In this document: positions 1-9,160 of the stretch, piece after piece
Position numbering within the stretch: position 1 is the stretch's first letter
Layout of the letters: each line of letters begins with the position of its first letter
Assembly (NCBI GenBank): GCA_017513085.1
Contig: JAFWDK010000015.1
Span: forward strand, 1-64,000
Source of the DNA: Clostridiales bacterium
GTDB taxonomy: Bacteria; Bacillota; Clostridia; Saccharofermentanales; Saccharofermentanaceae
DNA: 64,000 nucleotides
Direction of reading: 5' to 3'
Notes under the pieces: generated by a model
What the model saw: the letters and a program-made list of their open reading frames with translations, nothing else
Databases searched by the model: none
Told to the model about the DNA's origin: nothing
Program-made: the position numbers and the translations under genes

Positions 1-1832
1 CACCACTCTGTAGACTCGATGAAGTTCTCAACGACCTGAGCACGTGTCATCTTCTTGGAGTTGATCGCATCTACCCAACCCTTCTTACCGGCAGCATCAG
101 ACTTACGGTCAAAGAATGTCTTGTAAAGGGTTTCAACAAATGCATCTGTAGAAAGCTTTCTGTTCATGAACTCAGGAGCGTCCAGCAGGAAGTAACGAGC
201 ACAGTCACCACCGGTGCGACGACCGCTTGTAACTTCTTCTGTCCAGTACTTCTTTCCGCCGGCATCAGACTTACGATTCAAAGCGCAGATGTAAAGACGC
301 TCTACGAAATCAGAGAATACCGGAGCCTTTGTCGGTGTCGGGTTACCCTTCTTAGGTGTAGGTGTAGACTTCTTCGGTGTAGGTGTACCCGGCTTCGGTG
401 TCGGAGACGGGAGCTTAGAAGGTGTTACGATCTTTGTATCAAAATCATAGTACAGACCATAGATACCGTAATCACCGTTTCCATCCAACTCATAGAAGTA
501 GTGGTCGCTAGCCTTCTGCTGCTTAGCAGCCTTAACGGCAGATGCAACGCTTCTTACCTTTGTGATATTAAGAGAGCTGATGTCGTTGCCATAGCAGGAA
601 ATAACTTCAAGCTTCGGGTTGGAATTTACATTCAGCGAAGAGATCGAGTTATAAGGGCAAGAAAGAACTACAAGGTTTGTATTCTTGGAAACGTCCAAAG
701 AAGTCAGTTCGTTCTTTGCGCAGTAGAGGTACTTCAAATTCTTGTTCGCAGCGAGGTTGAGCTTCGTAATACCATTGTTTACGCAGTTCAATTCGCGAAG
801 AGCAGTACACTTGCCCAGGTTCAATGTATCGATATCACATCCGCAGCAATCCAGAACTTCCAGCTTGGTGTTCTTGGTAAGGTTCAGTGTATCGATCGGG
901 TTTCTCTCGCAACGGATCTCTTTGATGTTAACGTTCTTGCTAACGTCAAGAGCTTCAAGATCTGTATAACCAACATTCAGATACTGAAGTGCTGTACAGG
1001 AAGAAACATCCAACTTACCGATATGGCTGTCGCTGAGGTTGATGTTGGTAACCTTGGAGCAACCCTTAAGTGTAACGGTGCAGTAAGAATAGCTGTATCC
1101 GTCTGTCGGGAATGTCTCAAATGCAGTCAAAGTTGTGAGTGCAGAGCAGTTTGTAAGATCGATCGTCTTGAGGTAGTAGTTTACAGAAACATCGACCTCT
1201 TTCAAGCTCTTATGGCTGCTAAGATCCAAAGTAGAGAACTTATTTGAGCGGGAAACCAGCTTAACCAAAGATAAGTTCTTGGAAAGATCCAGTCTGCTGA
1301 GTTCACAAAGAGAACAATCAAGGTTCTTCAGCTTCGTGTTCTTCGAAAGATCCAGTGAACGGATCGGGTTAGTGGAGCAATACAGATTCTCCAAAGCTGT
1401 GTTATTGGAAACATCGAGTGAAGACAGGTCGTTACCTGTACAACTAAGGCTCTTCAAAGATGTGAAAAACTCAATACCATCCAGAGTCTCGATGCCCTTA
1501 TCGCTGACTGCGATAGCGGTAGCTTTTGCAAGCTCTGCATCGTTCAGGATACCGTTGTTGTTTGTGTCGAACTTCTTGACATATGCTCTGAAAACACTGT
1601 CCGGGAAATTCGTCGCATTAATTCTAACAGCAGCGTTAGTGTCGACATCTTCCGTGTCAAAATCAGTTTCTTCATCAAGAATGATGTCTTCTGTGATGTT
1701 CTCATCGACAGCGCCGTCGTTCCAAGCCTGAACATTGCCAGACAAGAAATCAGGCTGTCCGAGAATGCCGGCAGAACTGAGCATCATGGTTGATACTAAG
1801 GCTAATGAAGCCACATTTCTCTTTCTCGCCAT
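1..1832 (-). CDS. Secreted leucine-rich-repeat protein with DUF4214 domains (C-terminus cut by window edge)
   Basis: About 610 residues are visible. A signal peptide (basic MARKRN, hydrophobic to about residue 25) is followed by an acidic segment, then an INATNFPD...FDTNNNGILNDAE stretch near residues 71-101 that looks like a calcium-loop (EF-hand/dockerin-like) cap. From about 115 to 450 there are roughly 21-residue repeats of the form LxxLDVSxNTxLxxLxC. A Pro/Thr/Lys linker (PTPKPGTPTPKKSTPTPKK) follows, then two DUF4214-like units (FVERLYICALNRKSDAGGKEYW and FVETLYKTFFDRKSDAAGKKGW). The start is fixed by AAGGAG seven bases upstream of ATG. LRR plus DUF4214 proteins are common cell-surface proteins of gut and rumen Clostridia; adhesion or substrate binding is an inference. 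The gene is on its own promoter and follows the ackA terminator. Confidence 0.85.
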   Translation of the reverse strand, partial: MARKRNVASLALVSTMMLSSAGILGQPDFLSGNVQAWNDGAVDENITEDIILDEETDFDTEDVDTNAAVRINATNFPDSVFRAYVKKFDTNNNGILNDAELAKATAIAVSDKGIETLDGIEFFTSLKSLSCTGNDLSSLDVSNNTALENLYCSTNPIRSLDLSKNTKLKNLDCSLCELSRLDLSKNLSLVKLVSRSNKFSTLDLSSHKSLKEVDVSVNYYLKTIDLTNCSALTTLTAFETFPTDGYSYSYCTVTLKGCSKVTNINLSDSHIGKLDVSSCTALQYLNVGYTDLEALDVSKNVNIKEIRCERNPIDTLNLTKNTKLEVLDCCGCDIDTLNLGKCTALRELNCVNNGITKLNLAANKNLKYLYCAKNELTSLDVSKNTNLVVLSCPYNSISSLNVNSNPKLEVISCYGNDISSLNITKVRSVASAVKAAKQQKASDHYFYELDGNGDYGIYGLYYDFDTKIVTPSKLPSPTPKPGTPTPKKSTPTPKKGNPTPTKAPVFSDFVERLYICALNRKSDAGGKKYWTEEVTSGRRTGGDCARYFLLDAPEFMNRKLSTDAFVETLYKTFFDRKSDAAGKKGWVDAINSKKMTRAQVVENFIESTEW

Positions 1833-1880
1833 ATCTTTTCTCCTTACTTTTTGCGATCAAAATATAAAATCACAGATAAG

Positions 1881-1889
1881 ATTATATCA
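1881..1889 (-). promoter_or_regulatory. Extended -10 promoter of the LRR gene
   Basis: On the minus strand TGATATAAT reads 49 bases upstream of the start codon, an extended -10 element. No good -35 is visible 17 bases further up. The same CGTGATATAATCTTA string occurs in front of the histidine-phosphatase/hydE genes near 46.95 kb. Confidence 0.5.
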
Positions 1890-1952
1890 CGCAGTTTTTA
1901 CAAAAGCACCCCCTAAAAATAGAAAATTACGCTATTTCGAGGAAAAAACACA

Positions 1953-2006
1953 AAAAAACACCCGCTGATCTTCTCTTTGAGTAAAAAAACCGAAAAATCA
2001 GCGGGG
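1953..2006 (-). terminator. Rho-independent terminator of pta-ackA
   Basis: On the minus strand CCCGCTGAT and ATCAGCGGG pair around a 27-nt loop and are followed by TGTTTTTTTG, 27 bases past the ackA stop codon. Confidence 0.7.
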
Positions 2007-2032
2007 CATTTATGTGTTTTAGCGTGAATAGA

Positions 2033-3226
2033 TCACTTAACCAGTTCTTCTGTTTCCTGAGCGATTGCCAATTCTTCGTTGGTCGGGATAACGCAAACCG
2101 TTACGCGGGAATCGTCTGTAGAGATAATGCCTTCGGAACGAAGTCCGTCGTTCTTCTTCGGATCGATCTTTACGCCCATGTACTCGAGACCTTCGCAGGC
2201 ATGTGCACGGATATAGTCTGTGTTTTCGCCGATGCCTGCTGTGAAAGCGATCACGTCTACGCCCTGCATAGCCGCAGCATAGGAACCGATGATCTTTCTA
2301 GCCTGATATTCGAACATATCGAGAGCCAATGTTGCGCGCTCGTTGCCCTCGCGGGAAGCTTTCTCCAGATCACGGAAGTCGGAAGATACACCGGAGAGGC
2401 CTTCTACACCGGACTTCTTGTTCATGAGAACATCGATGTCGTCCGGAGTCATGTTCTCGTTTGTCATCAGGAACGGAACGATAGCCGGGTCGATATCACC
2501 GCAACGTGTGCCCATGCAGATACCTGCAAGAGGGGTAAGACCCATGGAAGTATCTACGCACTTACCATGATCGACAGCGGCAAAGGAAGAGCCGTTACCG
2601 AGATGACATGTGATAATCTTGATGTTGTTATAATCCTTGCCGAGGTACTCAGCTGCACGGCGGGATACATAACGATGGGAAGTACCATGGAAACCATAAC
2701 GGCGGATGGAATACTTTTCTGTCAGTTCATAGGGCAGAGCATAAGTATAAGCCTTCGGCGGCATGGTCATATGGAAAGCCGTATCGAAAACAGCAACTTG
2801 CGGTGTGCCTTCAGGCAGTACAGACTCGCAGGCCTCGATACCTGTCAGGTTTGCCGGGTTATGAAGAGGTCCCAGAGGGAAGCACTCGCGGATTACGCGC
2901 TTTACGTCATCGTTTACGATAACAGACTTGCTGTAGTACTTACCACCGTGGAGTACGCGGTGACCTACCGCCTTGATCTCGCTGATATCGGAAAGTACAC
3001 CGTGATCCTTGTCTACGAGAGCATTCAGGATCATCTTGACAGCAACCTTATGATCCGGCATCGGATCTGTGCAGACGAAGTCCTCCTGACCCGGTCTCTT
3101 ATATGTAAGCTTACCGTCGATACCGATACGCTCGGCATTACCCTTAGCGAGCACATCACCGGTAGATGTCTCAAAAAGCTGGAACTTGCAGGAAGAACTT
3201 CCGCAGTTGATTACTAAAATCTTCAT
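2033..3226 (-). CDS. ackA: Acetate kinase
   Basis: Converts acetyl phosphate and ADP to acetate and ATP, the energy-yielding last step of acetate fermentation in the cytoplasm. At 397 residues it has full family length. It begins with the phosphate-binding MKILVINCGSSSCKFQLF, then GHRVLHGG, FDTAFHMTMP, RRYGFHGTSHRYVS and the ASKHA-fold TCHLGNGSS and FTAGIGEN motifs. The start follows a GAAGGAGAAA ribosome site. It lies 70 bp downstream of pta on the same strand and ends at a terminator, so the two genes form the usual pta-ackA operon. Confidence 0.97.
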   Translation of the reverse strand: MKILVINCGSSSCKFQLFETSTGDVLAKGNAERIGIDGKLTYKRPGQEDFVCTDPMPDHKVAVKMILNALVDKDHGVLSDISEIKAVGHRVLHGGKYYSKSVIVNDDVKRVIRECFPLGPLHNPANLTGIEACESVLPEGTPQVAVFDTAFHMTMPPKAYTYALPYELTEKYSIRRYGFHGTSHRYVSRRAAEYLGKDYNNIKIITCHLGNGSSFAAVDHGKCVDTSMGLTPLAGICMGTRCGDIDPAIVPFLMTNENMTPDDIDVLMNKKSGVEGLSGVSSDFRDLEKASREGNERATLALDMFEYQARKIIGSYAAAMQGVDVIAFTAGIGENTDYIRAHACEGLEYMGVKIDPKKNDGLRSEGIISTDDSRVTVCVIPTNEELAIAQETEELVK

Positions 3227-3296
3227 TCGTTTTCTCCTTCGATACTGTTATTTCAAAAGTAAAGCGGGGCAGTCTCCTGTCCCGCTTCTATTTGAC

Positions 3297-4292
3297 TTAA
3301 GAATTCTGAGCCTGTACAGCTGTGATTGCAATAACACCAACGATATCCTTCGCGGAGCATCCACGGGACAGGTCGTTGACCGGCTTTGCAATACCCTGGC
3401 ACATCGGACCGTAAGCTTCTGCCTTACCGAGTCTCTGTACGAGTTTGTAACCAATGTTACCTGCGTCGAGGTCAGGGAAGATCAGAACATTCGCATGACC
3501 GGCAACCTTGCTGTCCGGAGCCTTGGAAGCACCGATGGAAGGAACCATGGCAGCGTCAGCCTGGAGCTCACCATCGATAGCGAACTGCGGATATTCTTCT
3601 TTAGCGATCTTTGTCGCTTCAACAACCTTGGTTACGTCGTCATGCTTTGCAGAACCCATAGAAGAGTGGGAAAGCAGAGCTACTACCGGCTCTTTGCCGA
3701 CCAGCTGCTTGAAAGATGCCGCAGAAGAACCTGCGATAGCAGCGAGCTCTTCCGGATTCGGGTTCTGAACGAGACCGCAGTCACCGAATACGAATACGCC
3801 ATCTTCTCCGAACTCACAATCCGGAACGACCATTACGAAGAAAGCGGAAACGAGCTTAGTGCCCGGAGCTGTCTTGATGATCTGAAGGGACGGACGGAGT
3901 GTATTGGCTGTAGAGTGGCAGGCACCGGAAACGATACCGTCGCCATCGCCCATCTTTACCATCATGCAGGCATAGTACATATAATCGCCGAGAACAGTCT
4001 TCTCTGCTTCTTCCAAAGTCATGCCCTTTGCCTTACGGAGTTCATAGAAACCATTGATGTACTCCTTCGTCTTCTCATAGGTATGCGGGTTGATAATTGT
4101 TGCCTTGGAAATATCAAGACCTTCGCTGTTCGCCTTCACTTCCTCATCTGTACCGATGATGATCAGATCTGCGATGTCCTCTGCGAGGATCTCTGCAGCC
4201 GCCTCAAAAGTTCTTCTGTCCATAGACTCCGGAAGAATGACGGTCTTCTTGTTGCTCTTTGCTTTTGCCTTAATCTCGTCGATAAATGCCAT
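3297..4292 (-). CDS. pta: Phosphate acetyltransferase
   Basis: Interconverts acetyl-CoA and acetyl phosphate, feeding acetate kinase. It is the short, single-domain form (331 residues) without the N-terminal regulatory domains of the enterobacterial enzyme. Recognisable stretches are KTVILPESMDRRTFEAA, GDGDGIVSGACHSTANTLRPSLQ, FGDCGLVQNPNPEELA, LLSHSSMGSAKHDDV and VLIFPDLDAGNIGYKLVQR. It is first in the operon with ackA, behind a clear promoter at 4394-4422. No transcription factor site is obvious. Confidence 0.97.
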   Translation of the reverse strand: MAFIDEIKAKAKSNKKTVILPESMDRRTFEAAAEILAEDIADLIIIGTDEEVKANSEGLDISKATIINPHTYEKTKEYINGFYELRKAKGMTLEEAEKTVLGDYMYYACMMVKMGDGDGIVSGACHSTANTLRPSLQIIKTAPGTKLVSAFFVMVVPDCEFGEDGVFVFGDCGLVQNPNPEELAAIAGSSAASFKQLVGKEPVVALLSHSSMGSAKHDDVTKVVEATKIAKEEYPQFAIDGELQADAAMVPSIGASKAPDSKVAGHANVLIFPDLDAGNIGYKLVQRLGKAEAYGPMCQGIAKPVNDLSRGCSAKDIVGVIAITAVQAQNS

Positions 4293-4393
4293 AAATCAAT
4301 CGCCTGCCTTACATATTATTTTTCATCCGCTGCCCTCTTCCCGTCCGTTTCCGGAGCGAAAAGAACCCACGGCATTGAAATCACGCTGTAATA

Positions 4394-4422
4394 GTATACT
4401 CTTTGGGCAAGTGCTTTTCAAT
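4394..4422 (-). promoter_or_regulatory. Sigma-A-type promoter of pta-ackA
   Basis: On the minus strand TTGAAA (4422-4417), a 17-nt spacer, then TATACT (4399-4394). The leader to the pta start is about 95 nt. Confidence 0.7.
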
Positions 4423-4452
4423 AAGAAGCGGGGGTACCCGGGTACGAAAGGA

Positions 4453-4503
4453 TACAAAAATCCCCAAGGGTCCTTCCGATTTCCCGGTATCCCTTGGGGA
4501 TTT
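4453..4503 (-). terminator. Rho-independent terminator after the 4.5-kb membrane protein gene
   Basis: Perfect 13-bp arms (4458-4470 and 4491-4503, AAATCCCCAAGGG and its complement) around a 20-nt loop. On the minus strand the stem ends in a short T run. It separates the membrane-protein gene from the pta promoter. Confidence 0.75.
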
Positions 4504-4543
4504 CCATTTCATTTACAGGCTTAGGCCGCTTCTATAAGATAAG

Positions 4544-5197
4544 TTATCTTTTCTTGGCCTTCTCCTGGACTTTCTCAAAATCAGCTTCCCGTACACTCGG
4601 AACGGCCGCCTTGATCATGCCCATGAGCTTAACGGAATCTTCCTCGCTGTCAAGATTGATCGCTGCTTCTTTGATATCGCCCTTGCTGAAAGCCTTCTCG
4701 ATCTTTTTGTCGAGTTTACCTGTGCACTTGATCTGCGGCGTGAGCGGCTTCAGATCCTCATCCATCGGCAATACTTTGTATTCTGTCTTGAGGATATTGC
4801 CATAGCCTTGAATTTTTAAGTTATAAACGTAACTCGAGATGCTCTTGATATCCGACAATTTGTAGATATACGCAAGATAACCGATTCTCTTCTGTGCGCG
4901 AGTCATCGAGCTGGAACTCTTATTGATCGGGTTTCCTTGATAGTTTTCCCAGATCAGATAGCCGTCTTTCGTAATATGTGCGCCCTTTACAGATTCTTGA
5001 AACGGATGCTCCGCCTGCAGTTCAGAAAGGAACTTATCACCCAATTCCTTACCTTTCTTCTTGCCTATTATGTTACAGACGATAACGATCACGATGATCG
5101 CGATCACACCGGCGATCAGTCCGATCATGACCGGCATGCTGACTGCCGAAGACTTCTGCTTCGTTGCGGCTTCCACGAATAAATCAAACATAAACAT
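4544..5197 (-). CDS. Small single-pass membrane protein of unknown function
   Basis: About 217 residues. One strong hydrophobic helix near the N-terminus (PVMIGLIAGVIAIIVIVIV) is followed by a basic stop (GKKKGKELGDK), so the remaining soluble part should be cytoplasmic. The soluble part contains a short KDGYLIWENYQGN motif and a Lys/Glu-rich C-terminus; I recognise no family. The reading frame is open 27 bp further up, but GGAGGG lies seven bases before the ATG at 5197, which decides the start. A TATAAT sits just upstream. It is monocistronic, with its own terminator at 4453-4503. Confidence 0.7.
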   Translation of the reverse strand: MFMFDLFVEAATKQKSSAVSMPVMIGLIAGVIAIIVIVIVCNIIGKKKGKELGDKFLSELQAEHPFQESVKGAHITKDGYLIWENYQGNPINKSSSSMTRAQKRIGYLAYIYKLSDIKSISSYVYNLKIQGYGNILKTEYKVLPMDEDLKPLTPQIKCTGKLDKKIEKAFSKGDIKEAAINLDSEEDSVKLMGMIKAAVPSVREADFEKVQEKAKKR

Positions 5198-5276
5198 ATT
5201 CATACCCTCCAAACTTTTTTTCATTATAACAAAAAAGCGGAGGTGCCACCGTCATCCGTCGCGGCATATTTGCTTT

Positions 5277-8027
5277 TTACGGTTCTTTACCGAAAATCAC
5301 TTGTCCTTTACTGCGGATGACGATGTTTTCTTCCTTCTCTCTCGAATAGTCATCGGAAAGATTAAAGTCAGACCAGTCTTTATGGTTGATCGAGAACTGA
5401 ACGATCAGCTTGTCTCCCTTCCCTAGCGTGACCTTGCCGAAGGAAGCCATGGTGCAGACCGTATCGGCGCCCGGTTTTTTCGGATCCACCTTTCCAAAAG
5501 CACCCGTAACAGTGTTAATTGCGTCGTATTTTCCGTCTTTTCGGGAAACCGCCGCATGGTAGCAGCTAAACTCCAGATCCAGTGCTTTTTCATTGGTAAA
5601 GTAGTACAGGATCTGCGCGTCAGAAAGATCTACGGCCGTGTCTGAGGTGTTTTCGATCGTCATGTTACCTGCTATGGCATTTGCTGCTCCGGATTGTGCA
5701 TACTCGATCTTCAGTACAAGTCCAGATGGTTTGTCCGGCTTGGCAGGATCAGTCGGCTTTGTCGGATCCGAAGGCTTGGACGGCTCACTCGGTTCAGATG
5801 GTTCGGACGGATCAGATGAGCCGGTCGGACCGGAAGGAAGTGTATCAACAGGGCCTGATGGTGTAGGTGCCGTGGTCACTGAAGGGGTTCCGGTGGCAAT
5901 CGGGGTTGGAGATACCGTGGAACTCATGGTAGGTTCAACTCCATACACCAGTACATCATTTTCATAAAGGCATACGGAAGCCGTATCTTTTGCGCTCGGA
6001 TCAATGCCGGAGATCCGGAACTGCACTTCCTTCTTATATTCCTCCTGGCCTCCCGGGTAACAGGAGTTAGCCGTAAACACGATCGAAACGTAGGCTTGCC
6101 CGGTTACTCCCGGAGCCTCGAAGATCCCTTTCGCTTCCGCATCCTGGATGTAGTTGGCAGAAAGATTGAGATCGGATGCTTTCTTTCCGGCAGTTTCAAA
6201 ATAATAGCGGAGCTCAAGTTTTTCCGGTGCTCTTGCCGGCCAGGCGGTCATGTTGAACACCAAGGCCTTGATCTCCAGGAAATCACTTCCGCTTGCGTTC
6301 TCCGAGGTTTCCACGCTGTATTCTTCGTCCGGGATCTCGCAGCAGCCGAATCCCGTCAGTGTCTCACCGTGATAGCGGGTGTACAGCTTGGCCAGAAGCC
6401 CTGTGAAACCTGCATTATAGTCACAGGCAACCTCATTGGTATTGTAATTAGATACTTCATCTTTATATCCATCCGAAGCATCAGGTCCGCCGACCAACGC
6501 CCCGACAAGCGTATGCCGGCTCTCAGAAGGCGTATTCATGTTATCGGCATAGGAACCCTGGGCTGTTCTGTGGTGCGGATGTACCGGGTAGCTGTCCCCG
6601 AACCCGATCATGTAGGAAAAGCCAGTGCTGCCCAGCGCATAGTCAGCCTGGGAAACGGCAAAGTTCCAGTATGTGTCTTTCTTTTCCGAAGGGCAGCCAT
6701 CCCACTCACTGTAAACACCGGCAACAAATGCCGTTGTTGTTGCGTAGCGCAGAGAGCCCCAGCTGTCGAGCCAGGCCAGTCCCTTCGGTGTGTAGGTGAT
6801 CCGCTCACCGTCAGAAGTACCTGTCGTCCAGAAATCCAGGTTCTTCTCTACCGCAGAAGAAAAAGTGCTTTCGCCGGTCTCCTTCGCAAGAAGCACGGCC
6901 GCGCCAATATGCACATCGTCCCAGCAAAGTGACCATTTATAGTCCTGTCCGGCCTTGGAATAGTATTCTTTTGCTTTTTCGAGGTAACTGTTATCGCCGG
7001 TTGCGCGGTATAGCCATACACCTGCCCAGGACAGTTCATCGTAGAAACCGCTCCAGGAATTGTAGAAACCGTCCGCCGCAGTGTATCCTGCATCACTCTT
7101 GTATTTATCGGCAAAAGCATAAAGCGAGATCGCATGGTCCAGGCAAAGCTTGCTGAAAGCCGGATCCACTTCCTTGAAAACAAGGCTGCCGACCGCCAAA
7201 GACGCGGCGGCTTCCGCTGTGACTGCCGATCCCGGATTCTCTGCCGTCACACAGTAGGAAGGACGGGACATCTGGTAACTGACACACTCACAAGGGCCCC
7301 ACCATGTGTGGTCCTGGGAGCCATTGCCCACCTGGTAGTAATACACTTCATCGGAAGGGTGGCAACGGATAAAATACTCGTTGGCCCAGCGGATATTGCC
7401 GAGGGCATAGGTCAGCTGATTGCTCTGCTCGTAAGCATCCTTGTCCTCATATACGGACCAGCCAAGCAGAGCCGCCGAGTACGCCATAGGAAGATTGAAC
7501 TTCACATGGTCTCCTGCATCGAACCATCCTCCGGAAAGATCAAGCCCCGCATCGCTTCCGTCTGAAAGACAGGAATCCCCTCTCCAGTTGCAGCGCGCGA
7601 CCTCCGGGAGCTTACCGGATCTTTGCAATTCATAGAAAAGAAGCGATTTCTGAAGCGCTTCACCATAGTTAAACTTGCCTGTACCTTTGGTGCCCTCACG
7701 GCCGTCACCGTCGATAGTGCCTGTCGCGTAGGCTTTTCCGCCCAAAGGATAGGGAACCTTGGTCGGTTCCTGTGCCGTCTCCTCTACGCTTTCCGAAGCA
7801 GTTGTGCCGGAAGTCTCTGCTGAACTTGTGTCAGAAGAAGCCGGAGACGTTTCCGGGTCCTTCACTTCGGAAGAAGATGACTCCTCCACCAACTGCGAAG
7901 AAGATTCCGCAGACGAGGGCAGTTCTTTTTCCACAGAATTTTTAACCTTGGAGATCGTAAACCACAGTATTCCGCCCACAAGAAGAATGATAGCGAAAGG
8001 TACGATCCATTTCAGTTTCTCTTTCAT
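5277..8027 (-). CDS. Membrane-anchored GH9 endoglucanase with CBM3c and CBM3 modules
   Basis: Hydrolyses beta-1,4-glucan (cellulose). Domains: an N-terminal hydrophobic helix (residues 8-26) without a clear signal-peptidase site; a Ser/Glu/Thr linker (33-92); a GH9 catalytic domain (about 117-560); a CBM3c-like module (about 582-705) fused directly to it; a Pro/Ser/Thr linker (about 710-775); and a C-terminal CBM3 (about 776-905). Catalytic residues are visible: D170 and D173 in GGWFDAGDHVKFNLP, and the acid E532 in NTNEVACDYNAGF. GH9-CBM3c enzymes are typically processive endoglucanases. Its ATG overlaps the stop of the upstream helicase gene by four bases (ATGA), so translation is likely coupled. 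Anchoring rather than release is inferred from the uncleaved-looking N-terminus. Confidence 0.93.
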   Translation of the reverse strand: MKEKLKWIVPFAIILLVGGILWFTISKVKNSVEKELPSSAESSSQLVEESSSSEVKDPETSPASSDTSSAETSGTTASESVEETAQEPTKVPYPLGGKAYATGTIDGDGREGTKGTGKFNYGEALQKSLLFYELQRSGKLPEVARCNWRGDSCLSDGSDAGLDLSGGWFDAGDHVKFNLPMAYSAALLGWSVYEDKDAYEQSNQLTYALGNIRWANEYFIRCHPSDEVYYYQVGNGSQDHTWWGPCECVSYQMSRPSYCVTAENPGSAVTAEAAASLAVGSLVFKEVDPAFSKLCLDHAISLYAFADKYKSDAGYTAADGFYNSWSGFYDELSWAGVWLYRATGDNSYLEKAKEYYSKAGQDYKWSLCWDDVHIGAAVLLAKETGESTFSSAVEKNLDFWTTGTSDGERITYTPKGLAWLDSWGSLRYATTTAFVAGVYSEWDGCPSEKKDTYWNFAVSQADYALGSTGFSYMIGFGDSYPVHPHHRTAQGSYADNMNTPSESRHTLVGALVGGPDASDGYKDEVSNYNTNEVACDYNAGFTGLLAKLYTRYHGETLTGFGCCEIPDEEYSVETSENASGSDFLEIKALVFNMTAWPARAPEKLELRYYFETAGKKASDLNLSANYIQDAEAKGIFEAPGVTGQAYVSIVFTANSCYPGGQEEYKKEVQFRISGIDPSAKDTASVCLYENDVLVYGVEPTMSSTVSPTPIATGTPSVTTAPTPSGPVDTLPSGPTGSSDPSEPSEPSEPSKPSDPTKPTDPAKPDKPSGLVLKIEYAQSGAANAIAGNMTIENTSDTAVDLSDAQILYYFTNEKALDLEFSCYHAAVSRKDGKYDAINTVTGAFGKVDPKKPGADTVCTMASFGKVTLGKGDKLIVQFSINHKDWSDFNLSDDYSREKEENIVIRSKGQVIFGKEP

Positions 8028-9151
8028 AATTCCATCCCCAATTCTTCCGTAGCAACCTTCGTGTAGTGGATGATGTCATCCATACGCGGAGCCTGCCCGT
8101 AAGTTACAAAAGTAAACGCCTGACCGGCGCGTCCGGCACGACCGGTTCGACCGATCCGATGCAGATAGTACTCGTTTTCGTTCGGCACTTCGAAATTAAA
8201 GACCGTGTCGATATCGGATACATCAATCCCTCTGGCCGCCACGTCTGTCGCGACAAGAATATTGAATTTCCCTCTCCGGAAATCGTCCATGATGCGGTTT
8301 CGGGCTCCCTGACCGATATCGCCGTGAAGACATTCCGCCTTATAGCCCAGGTTTTTGATTCCTTCCGTAATGACGCGCACACGAGTCTTGGTATTGCAGA
8401 ATGCCATCACGCGGTGGCAGTCGTATTCTTCCATGATCTTACCGAACGCCGGCATCTTCTGGCGTTCTTCGATATGAAGGATATACTGCTTGATCTTCGG
8501 CATATCCTCTTCCTTCGGCGCCACCTCGATCTCATCTGCGCCCTCCATATATTCCCAGGTAATATCCATTACCTCACGGGACATAGTCGCCGAGAACATC
8601 GCGATCTGCTTATCCTTCGGCGTAAGTTTCATGATCTTTCTGATATCCTTGATAAAGCCCATATCCAGCATTTTGTCCGCCTCATCGAGGACCAGCGTGT
8701 AAATATTCGATATGTCGACATTGCGATGCTGTACATGATCCAGAAGACGGCCCGGAGTGGCCACGACGATCTGCGGCTTTTTCTTCAGCATCTGAACCTG
8801 CTTATCCATTTTCTGTCCACCGATGATCCCGCAGATCTTCAATCCCTTGATAAAAGCACCCAGCCCGCGAAGCTCCGTGCAGATCTGTAAGGCCAGTTCT
8901 CTTGTCGGACACAGGATCAGCGCCTGCACGAAATCGGCGTCCATATTCAGATACTCCAGGATCGGTATACCGAAGGCAAAAGTCTTTCCCGTGCCGGTCG
9001 GTGCTTTGGCAATCACACAGCGATTATCCATCATGAGCGGGATCGCCTGTTTCTGTACTGATGTCGGTGTTTTCATGCCCATTTTATCCAGGGCGCGCAT
9101 TACCTCCTCGGACAAGTCTAACTGATCAAAAGATGTGTACTCCAAATTCAT
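8024..9151 (-). CDS. DEAD-box ATP-dependent RNA helicase
   Basis: Unwinds or remodels RNA duplexes in the cytoplasm. All core motifs are present in order: a Q-motif region (SVQKQAIPLMM), Walker A APTGTGKTFAF, PTRELALQ, TPGRLLDH, VLDEADKMLD, SATMS, ATDVAARGIDV and HRIGRTGRAGR. At 375 residues it is a minimal helicase core with no C-terminal RNA-binding tail. The start follows AAAGAGGAGAA. It lies nine bases after the LtaS-like gene and overlaps the cellulase gene by four bases. The core resembles RhlE/CshA-type helicases, but I would not assign a specific orthologue. Confidence 0.93.
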   Translation of the reverse strand: MNLEYTSFDQLDLSEEVMRALDKMGMKTPTSVQKQAIPLMMDNRCVIAKAPTGTGKTFAFGIPILEYLNMDADFVQALILCPTRELALQICTELRGLGAFIKGLKICGIIGGQKMDKQVQMLKKKPQIVVATPGRLLDHVQHRNVDISNIYTLVLDEADKMLDMGFIKDIRKIMKLTPKDKQIAMFSATMSREVMDITWEYMEGADEIEVAPKEEDMPKIKQYILHIEERQKMPAFGKIMEEYDCHRVMAFCNTKTRVRVITEGIKNLGYKAECLHGDIGQGARNRIMDDFRRGKFNILVATDVAARGIDVSDIDTVFNFEVPNENEYYLHRIGRTGRAGRAGQAFTFVTYGQAPRMDDIIHYTKVATEELGMEL

Positions 9152-9160
9152 TTCTCCTCT

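Noticed and set aside
2012..4391. Two 401-codon plus-strand frames over ackA and pta
   Set aside because: Antisense to two unmistakable genes; Cys-rich products without any recognisable motif.
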